Shown here: one piece after another, positions 57,491 to 64,000 of the stretch | How positions within the stretch are numbered: position 1 is the stretch's first letter | How the letters are laid out: the number at the start of each line of letters is the position of its first letter | Notes under the pieces: model-generated | What the model saw: the letters and a program-made list of their open reading frames with translations, nothing else | The model's database searches: none | What the model was told of the DNA's origin: nothing | Program-made: the position numbers and the translations under genes | DNA from: Helichrysum umbraculigerum | Lineage: Eukaryota; Streptophyta; Magnoliopsida; Asterales; Asteraceae | NCBI GenBank assembly: GCA_949592205.1 | Contig: CATIUR010000006.1 | Span: forward strand, 13,285,001 to 13,349,000 | Direction of reading: 5' to 3' | DNA: 64,000 nucleotides

Positions 57491-57835
57491 TAGAGTGTGT
57501 TTGTCAACCCCTATTTTAAGGGACTATTGAGGATTCTAAAAACTTGAATTTCGAATTTAATGAAATTTCATCCCTTAAAAGACATAAAATTTAAAATGAG
57601 GTTTCTTTAAAAAATAATCCCTCGAGTAGATGCTTTTAAAATTAGCTTATCCAAAGATTCTCTGTCCCATTATTCTTAAATTACTACATTATCTTATTTA
57701 TAGTTAAAAATTTGGAATTATAGTATAAAACATTGTGTCCTTTTGAGTCATTTTACATTATTAAAAGTTGCAGCTCCAGCTCCTAACTTCAGCTTCGACT
57801 CCAGTTATTTTACCAAATGGACACTTTTTTCAAAT
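57491..57835. mobile_element. hAT-like MITE, copy B (inverted relative to copy A)
   Basis: Starts gagtgtgtttgtcaaccc and ends ttaccaaatggacac. It shares 'ggattctaaaaacttgaatttcgaattta' and 'gcagctccagctcc' with copy A in reverse complement. Eroded ends. Confidence 0.6.
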
Positions 57836-58780
57836 CACTGGTATGTAAAAAAAAAGGTCGTGTGGTAGAAACAAACATAAATATGATCAACTTTATGCAT
57901 TTTCGAGTTTTTTTGTGAGTGAAAAGGAACGGAATATGACTGATTTAAAAATAATAGTCATTCTCGAGTTTTTATTTTAAGTGGAAAGGAATTGAGTGGA
58001 ACGGATTTGGATTGAAAGTTCATGAGCTTTTTGTTAACAACACTTTCTGTCCATATTTAGGCGGATTGGAACGGAAATCTACGTATTTATCTTTATATCA
58101 TCTTTGATTCTTAACCCTAACCCTCCTGCTATCTTATAACCAACGTATTTTTTTGTTGTATGCGTTGGAACACAATGAAAAAAATTAACCCAGCTTTTTT
58201 CGTAGGTGTATTTTCACAGGTGTATTTTCATTTTTTACTTTGTGCGTGTGTTAAAAATGAAAGAGTACGCATGAGAAAGAAAATGATGATATAGCCTTGT
58301 ACATGAAACAAAGGCAATTCAATTGTACAACACGCAAAGCATAACGTGCAACTCATTCTATAATTACCTTCCACTAGCCGCCGATGTACGTTTGCTATTT
58401 CCATTTTTCATCCCAAAATTCAAATTTAAACAAAAAAAAAAAAAAAAATCAAATCCCTAAAAATGCCAAAATACGACACAGCGCACCTGGCAACATCATT
58501 TTACCTTTTTTTCCCCATTCTCTCTCTCTTTACATCCGCCATTAAAACAACGATCACGATTCGTGTAAAGATTCATCACTCACCTTAAAATTCAAATTAA
58601 ATTCCAATTCCATGTGATAAATCTTCTCACATTGTTTAATTCCTGATTTAATTCATCAATTATTGACAACAAGTTACATATACATATATAGATTCACTGT
58701 GTGTGAAAAATTAGGGTTAGGGCTGGTTAGGGATTGGAAATAGATAGATACATACAGTAGGAGTGTATCTATATGTTGAA
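57836..58780 (+). promoter_or_regulatory. 5' flank of the carboxylesterase gene
   Basis: Includes an 18-base A run (58431-58449), a CT-rich run (tctctctctctt near 58519-58531) typical of plant core promoters, and a likely 5' UTR from about 58550 to the ATG at 58781. No unambiguous TATA box at a fixed distance. Confidence 0.45.
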
Positions 58781-61765
58781 ATGCCTAGCGTTGCTGTGAA
58801 ATTATACAGTGTGTTTTTTAAATTGATATTGAAAAGACGATTACAGAATCGAATTCAGAACCCTAATTTAAACGATGAAATGAGTACTTCATTTGGTGTT
58901 ACATCACGGCCTGAAGAATCGATTGCTGCTGCGAATCCTTCGTTTACAGATGGTGTTGCTACCAAAGATATACATATAGATCCTTCTTCGTGTTTGTGTA
59001 TACGTATATTTTTACCTGACACGTGTCTAGTTTCGCCAGATTTGGATGCTGATAGGGTTAGGGCTAAGAGATCTGAACAACTTGAGTCTAGATCTTTTAA
59101 TAGTAATGAAATTTCGCGGCGTAATAGTTACGGTGCTGTTGAATCGTGTAATGTCAGTGCGAGTGTGAGTAATCGGAGAAGTAGTTATTGTAATGGATTT
59201 AGTACTGATGATTTGAATTTGAAAAATGAGAATGGTGCGTATAGAGGTTATTCGCCGTTTAGTAATAGATGTAGGAAGCTGCCGTTAATGGTTCAGTTTC
59301 ATGGTGGAGGGTTTGTGGCAGGGAGTTGTGATTCGGTTGCGAATGATTTCTTTTGTCGGAGGATTGCGAAGGTGTGTGATGTGATTGTGGTGGCGGTTGG
59401 GTACCGGCTTGCGCCTGAGAATAAGTATCCGGCTGCGTTTGAGGATGGGATGAAGGTGTTGCATTGGTTGGCAAAGCAAGCGAATTTGGCAGAGTGCGGG
59501 AAGTCGTTGGGGAAGAAGGTTGATTCGAGAAAGTCGGATGTACAAGGGCATATTGCGGATGCATTTGGGGCTTCTTTGGTTGAGCCATGGTTAGCTGCAC
59601 ATGGAGATCCATCCAGGTAGCTTCCTTTTACATGCTTTTAGTTAATCGCTAGATGATATCGAAGATCCAATAAGCAGTTTTCTTGTATATTTTTGGTAGT
59701 GTAGCTAGCATTTTATGTTACATGTTGAAGAGTGATTTGAATGACTCCAGAAAGCAATCTAGGACATCAGTTATATAAAGTAACGAGCTATAATCTTGTT
59801 TCTAGGGAGTTTAGACCGTGTCTTGATTTAAACTGATAGTAAAAGTGTAGGATTATACTTGTGTAAGCTATGGTTAGAAAGTTTGCTATAGATTGATATG
59901 CTGCAAGATTCCTTGGAAAATGCCGAAATGGAATTTATTATTGATAATAACAACCATGAAACTGAACTGTATAAGATATATGACTTCAAAAGCCAAAAAC
60001 AACTGAGACTTGAGTTATTTGACAACCATCTTTGAAAAACATAGCTCTGTGTTTTAGAAAATTTTTGTGATATAGGCGAAGACAGTTAGATGACTTTATG
60101 TTATGGAAGAACATTGAAAAAAAGTAATTATTGGAGTAACTCTTTTTCCGTATGAGATCTTATAACCGGGAAGCATAGGTAGAGCTCCCCTTCCAACAAT
60201 TAAAAAAATCCATATGCCAGTCACAATACCGATATTAGGTGGATCATGTCATAATTATGCAGAAATAGTCTTAATTCTTGAATGCCTGCTGTTAAAAAAA
60301 AAAAAAAAAAAACTGAATTGCTTCTCTTGTTGTGCCCTTGCGCAGAGGACTACCATGACAGTCACTATTGACCTATTGTATCCCCATATCTATCACTAAG
60401 CAAAGTCCCTATTCAGGCCTGCTAAAACTTATGTTCTTTTGCCGAAATAATTAGACTTACTGGGAGGGAGTGAGGGGACACCATGTATTATGGTATGGAT
60501 TCGGTTGGTTCAGTGTTTTTATTATTCAATAAAATTGAAGTCCTTTATGTGTTTCAGGTGAAGATGTCATCTCAATGCTTTTTATCATAATAGAATTGGA
60601 ATTTGGGAAGCCAAGAAGCTCATTTTCAGTGGCTTATGGCTTATTTAAGTGTATACGCTTAAGTTGATAAACTTATAAGCCCATTAAAAATGAGCTTATT
60701 GTCTTTTTCAGATTCAAATAAGCTCATAAGACATACAAATTAGCATATGGTAGCCATCAGCCCAATTACTCTTTGATCCTGTGTCCGTTATGTCATCTTG
60801 GACCCACATGAAACCTAAATTACTCACATCCTACTTGTTTTATCAAGGAGGTGAATAGTCAAATATCACTTTTCGTGAAAGCTCTTTGCAAACTACTAGG
60901 ATAAGAATGGATTATAAGTTGACATAAAATATGGAAAACTAATTATTGGCTTAAATTTCTTCTCTGATACTCTTTGATGTGATACTGAATTGATGTAAAA
61001 CTAGTTCATGGACGGTTGTAGACATTGATAATGGTAATTACATGGCAATAGGTAATTATCATAAGTTTGGAATTGCACATAAAAGAAATAATATGACTTC
61101 GATACCACCTAGGCACCAACGATGGATTGGGATTTTGCAGTTTATGCTATACTCAGCAATAAAGTTTTTTTAATGAAATCATGGCTGACTGTGATTTTAT
61201 TACTTTGATGAATATTGTTTACAGATGTGTTCTTCTTGGGGTGAGTTGTGGTGCAAACATTGCTGATTATGTGGCTCGCAAATTAGTTGAATCTGGTATG
61301 CTACTTGACCCAGTTAAGGTGGTGGCCCAAGTTTTGATGTATCCCTTCTTCATTGGAAGCACTCCCACACATTCTGAGATAAAATTATCAAACTCTTATT
61401 TCTTTGACAAGTCTATGAGCATACTTGCGTGGAGACTCTTCCTCCCAGAGGATGAATTTAACTTAGACCACCCTGCAGCCAATCCCCTCACTCCAAACAG
61501 AGGTGGGCCCCCTCTGAAGCGGATGCCTCCTACGTTGACAGTTATTGCGGAACATGATTGGATGAGGGATCGTGCCATTGCTTACGCCCAAGAGCTAAAA
61601 AAGGTGAATGTTGATGCACCAGTTCTGGATTACAAGGACTGTGTTCATGAATTTGCCACACTTGATATGCTTCTTCGGACACCTGAAGCACAAGCATGTG
61701 CAGATGACATTGCCATCTGGGTCAAGAAATACATCTCACTTAGAGGTCACGAATTCTCATATTAG
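58781..61765 (+). CDS. Carboxylesterase of the CXE11/CXE16 type (alpha/beta hydrolase)
   Basis: Two exons, 58781-59616 and 61225-61765, with a 1608-bp GT/AG intron joined in phase (AG|A, Arg279); 458 residues. Start at MPSVAVKLYSVFFK, a segment I recall as conserved in CXE16/CXE11. The hormone-sensitive-lipase-type oxyanion motif HGGGFVAG is at 174-181. The nucleophile elbow is GVSCG with Ser286, where most plant CXEs have GDSAG. Asp390 is in AEHDWMRD and His420 in CVHEFA, so the triad is complete. A Ser/Arg-rich insert (about residues 90-160) precedes the catalytic fold. No signal peptide; probably a cytosolic or membrane-associated ester hydrolase of unknown substrate. It is divergent from the PUX1-like gene. 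Confidence 0.93.
59617..61224 (+). other. Intron of the carboxylesterase gene
   Basis: Contains a 20-base A run at about 60294-60313 and a MITE-like fragment (about 60610-60745) with inverted 'cttataag(c)' and 'aataagctcataag' motifs. No independent gene. Confidence 0.6.
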
Positions 61766-62704
61766 CAGAACATATTTTTTATACAAAGATGCGCACATCA
61801 GCTGGCTATTATCAAACCTCCTAAAGAGATGCAGGGATATATGTATCGAATATAACAGAAAGACCTCCTTTCAGGTTGTGTTCTGTTTTTTGTATGATAC
61901 ACGATTATGTTAGTATAGTTGAGTTATGAGATACCCCCTGTTTTGGACATATTTGCTCATTGCCTTGTAACAATATTGTATCATTTGTACTGATGGATTA
62001 TATTAAATGAATCTCTCAGCTTGTGTTTACTGTTTATGTTCGACATACTAATGGTAGTCTTCGGAACAGCAATCCTGTTTGTGTAAATCTCTTGGCTTGT
62101 GTTAACGTATTATGGATCGTTGTCTTTTAAGTTTTTAGGGGTTATGTCGATTAGAGTCGTTTTCAGTTTCATGGTCATATATGGCAACCAGCATTCATTG
62201 TTATAGATAGCTGTGCATCGATTGCGTCTCTAGGCTCATATATAACAAGAAACCTATAAGAAGGCCAACCAACTTTTGTGAAAGGTCAATCAACTTATGG
62301 ACACATCTAAAGGGATATCCCACCTTACAATCAATGTGCGGTCTATGTCAAAATTCAGCCGAAATTGACAAAATTAGGCCAACCAACTTTTGTAAAGGCT
62401 AAAGCAATCAAATCATAAACTTGTCAATTTGGATTCAAATGCAATGGAGGTGACTTAAAAGAACATATTAAATGTTTTATTTCAGCAAAAAGTAGCATTT
62501 TCAACATGCGAATCACGAAAACCTCAAGAAGTTGTTTCCATCTCACAACACCAAAATTTAACTTTTGGTGTAAAAAATTCTCCAACCAAGACATCAAAAA
62601 CGAAGCTACTTTTACCAACTTCCAAATGAAAGTAATGAAAATGATGACACTAGTCTTTCACTTATCACAGAAATTGTGACCAAAAAAACCAATCAACTCC
62701 AAAT
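61766..62704. other. Convergent spacer between carboxylesterase and RING genes
   Basis: 3' flanks of two converging genes. 'aggccaaccaacttttgt(g/a)aa' occurs twice (62261 and 62372), a short local repeat. No coding potential of note. Confidence 0.55.
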
Positions 62705-64000
62705 TCAGCGGCCACGATAGTTTCTAACATTAATTGCTCTAGATGCCATCGCCCTCAGATTCACCGTTGCTGTTGAAACTGAACTTCTTCTATTCTGATG
62801 TGCCACTTGTGGTTGTTGTCCAGACCCTCCAAACGCACCCATGAACTCCTCTCGCTGCAATCTCAAAGCCAAAGCGGCATCCTCATCTTGCTCTGATGGT
62901 GGTCCCACTGCCACCTCACGCCTCCTCCTCCTCCTGCTCTCACTATTCTCTCCGGCTTCTCTACTGTTGAGTAACACAATAGAAGCAGGACGAAAACTCT
63001 GCTGTGGTCTCAAATAATGATGATGATTTTGTTGGTGATTATTACCAACAGTCCTTCGCCTTCTTTCCAAACTTAGGTGCTCTCCTTCAGGACTATTTAA
63101 CGCTTCAACTACACTCCTGTATTGGCTCTTCCTTCTTGCTGGAGGGCTTTGAAGGTCCCGAGCTCCTGTTGCTGTTTTTCTTGCTTCTATTTCTTGCGGA
63201 AACAAGAGTTGTATGGTGTTCCATAGAACTGTATTGATGGTGCATGATCTTCCATTGCTGAAACAAACCAAAGAAAACCATTTTGAACTCTTTAAAGATT
63301 ATAAAAAAAGAAAGTACAAATGAGTGATTTATTTTCATATGATTATAGTGTAATGTAATGGAGTACCTTATAAGCTGCCTGCATTTCGGGCAACGCTTTC
63401 CACATTTATCAGCAGCAGATCTCAGACATTTCTTACAAAAACTACACCATTTCAAAGGCACAAAATTTGAACTGTGAACATATTGGGCATCTCATATTTG
63501 AAAGAAATTACAATAAACAATTAGTACCTGTGCCCACAAGAAGTTGTACTTGGTTCAAAACAAATTTCCAAACAAATCTGTCAAAAGAAGAGACGTTTAC
63601 ACAACTAAGTTAATCACGTAAAAAAGATCCAATTTTTCATAATTTTTTTTTAATTTTTAATTGAATAAAGAAAGAAACCGAATATCACTTACTGCACAAG
63701 AAAGTTCTTCACGAAGTCGATCAATACATGAAATCATAGCATTCCCTGAACTCGATTCATTCGATTTCTCAACCTTTTTACCATTAACATCCTCATCAAT
63801 CTTCTCTTCTTTCTTCTCCTCCAACGTTTCTGCTAATCAATAACTCCCAAATTAGGGTTCCATTTATAATAAATTCAGACCTAAGATAGAAAACATAACA
63901 GAAAAGAAATCAAAAAAAGAAAAGAAAAAGGACCAACCTTTTTTCAAACCTTCATCCTCTCCAAGATCAAAATCAGCCACAAATTTCGAAACAGGACTCT
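62705..64000 (-). CDS. RING-HC finger protein, 5' end outside the window
   Basis: Five exons visible on the minus strand: 64000-63938 (partial), 63829-63693, 63577-63528, 63441-63367, 63257-62705, all GT/AG and in phase. The exons assemble a C3HC4 RING: SCAIC, SCGH, FCKKC and KRCPKC. The segment before it is acidic/Lys-rich. The C-terminal 180 residues are mostly disordered, Arg/Ser-rich, with SRRRRRR and a helix DEDAALALRLQREEF that looks like a ubiquitin-interacting or similar short helix. RING-HC proteins usually act as E3 ubiquitin ligases; substrate unknown. The intron splitting the RING between SC-A and I-C is conserved-looking but not checked. Confidence 0.85.

Overview
This is nuclear DNA from a flowering plant, most likely a eudicot and probably an asterid such as a member of the Asteraceae. 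The evidence is spliced plant genes with GT/AG introns (an X8-domain protein, a PUX1-type UBX protein, a CXE-type carboxylesterase and a RING protein), Athila-like Ty3/gypsy and Tnt1-like Ty1/copia elements, and Stowaway MITEs. The family-level placement is an inference from the style of the retroelements.

Layout. Bases 1-47,850 are almost entirely nested LTR retrotransposons. From the left: two truncated LTR ends (1-2702); a reverse-strand Athila-like 3' end (2703-5291); a decayed copia element (5292 to about 11750) split in its polyprotein by a 2.5-kb solo LTR with duplication gtctt; and AT-rich MITE-like sequence to 13619. Next comes a structurally complete 23-kb Athila-like element (13625-36662, duplication atgtt). 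Its gag is interrupted by a very young 6981-bp copia element on the minus strand (16919-23899, duplication tttca), and its pol by a solo LTR (26222-28529). The outer element abuts an F-box pseudogene. Further right, a 39449-42885 solo LTR (gacac) itself contains the solo LTR 39691-42158 (ctatt). A LINE 3' end is split by another solo LTR (45028-47105, agttt).

Bases 48,700-64,000 are gene space: a small secreted X8/CBM43 protein (+), a seven-exon PUX1-like gene (-), a two-exon carboxylesterase of the CXE11/CXE16 type (+), and the 3' part of a RING-HC gene (-) running off the window. PUX1 and CXE are divergent across a 4.9-kb spacer rich in MITEs. From memory, their apparent Arabidopsis homologues carry consecutive locus numbers (At3g27310/At3g27320), which suggests conserved microsynteny. 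PUX1 acts on the CDC48 ATPase and the RING protein is probably a ubiquitin ligase; nothing in the sequence links them functionally to the esterase.

Most interesting signals. (1) The young copia has an intact extended gag and an intact protease-integrase ORF but no reverse transcriptase or RNase H. Where these should be there is a charged coiled coil and a conserved-looking Trp-rich domain, implying mobilisation in trans. Its U3 carries about 13 CAGTTNTAAC-type motifs. (2) All four Athila-like LTR lineages here place a family-specific tandem or palindromic GTAC/GTATAC-centred array about 50-75 bp upstream of the TATA box. (3) The Athila LTRs contain a 154-nt long hairpin that is absent from a sibling copy, and a repeated structured module in R-U5.
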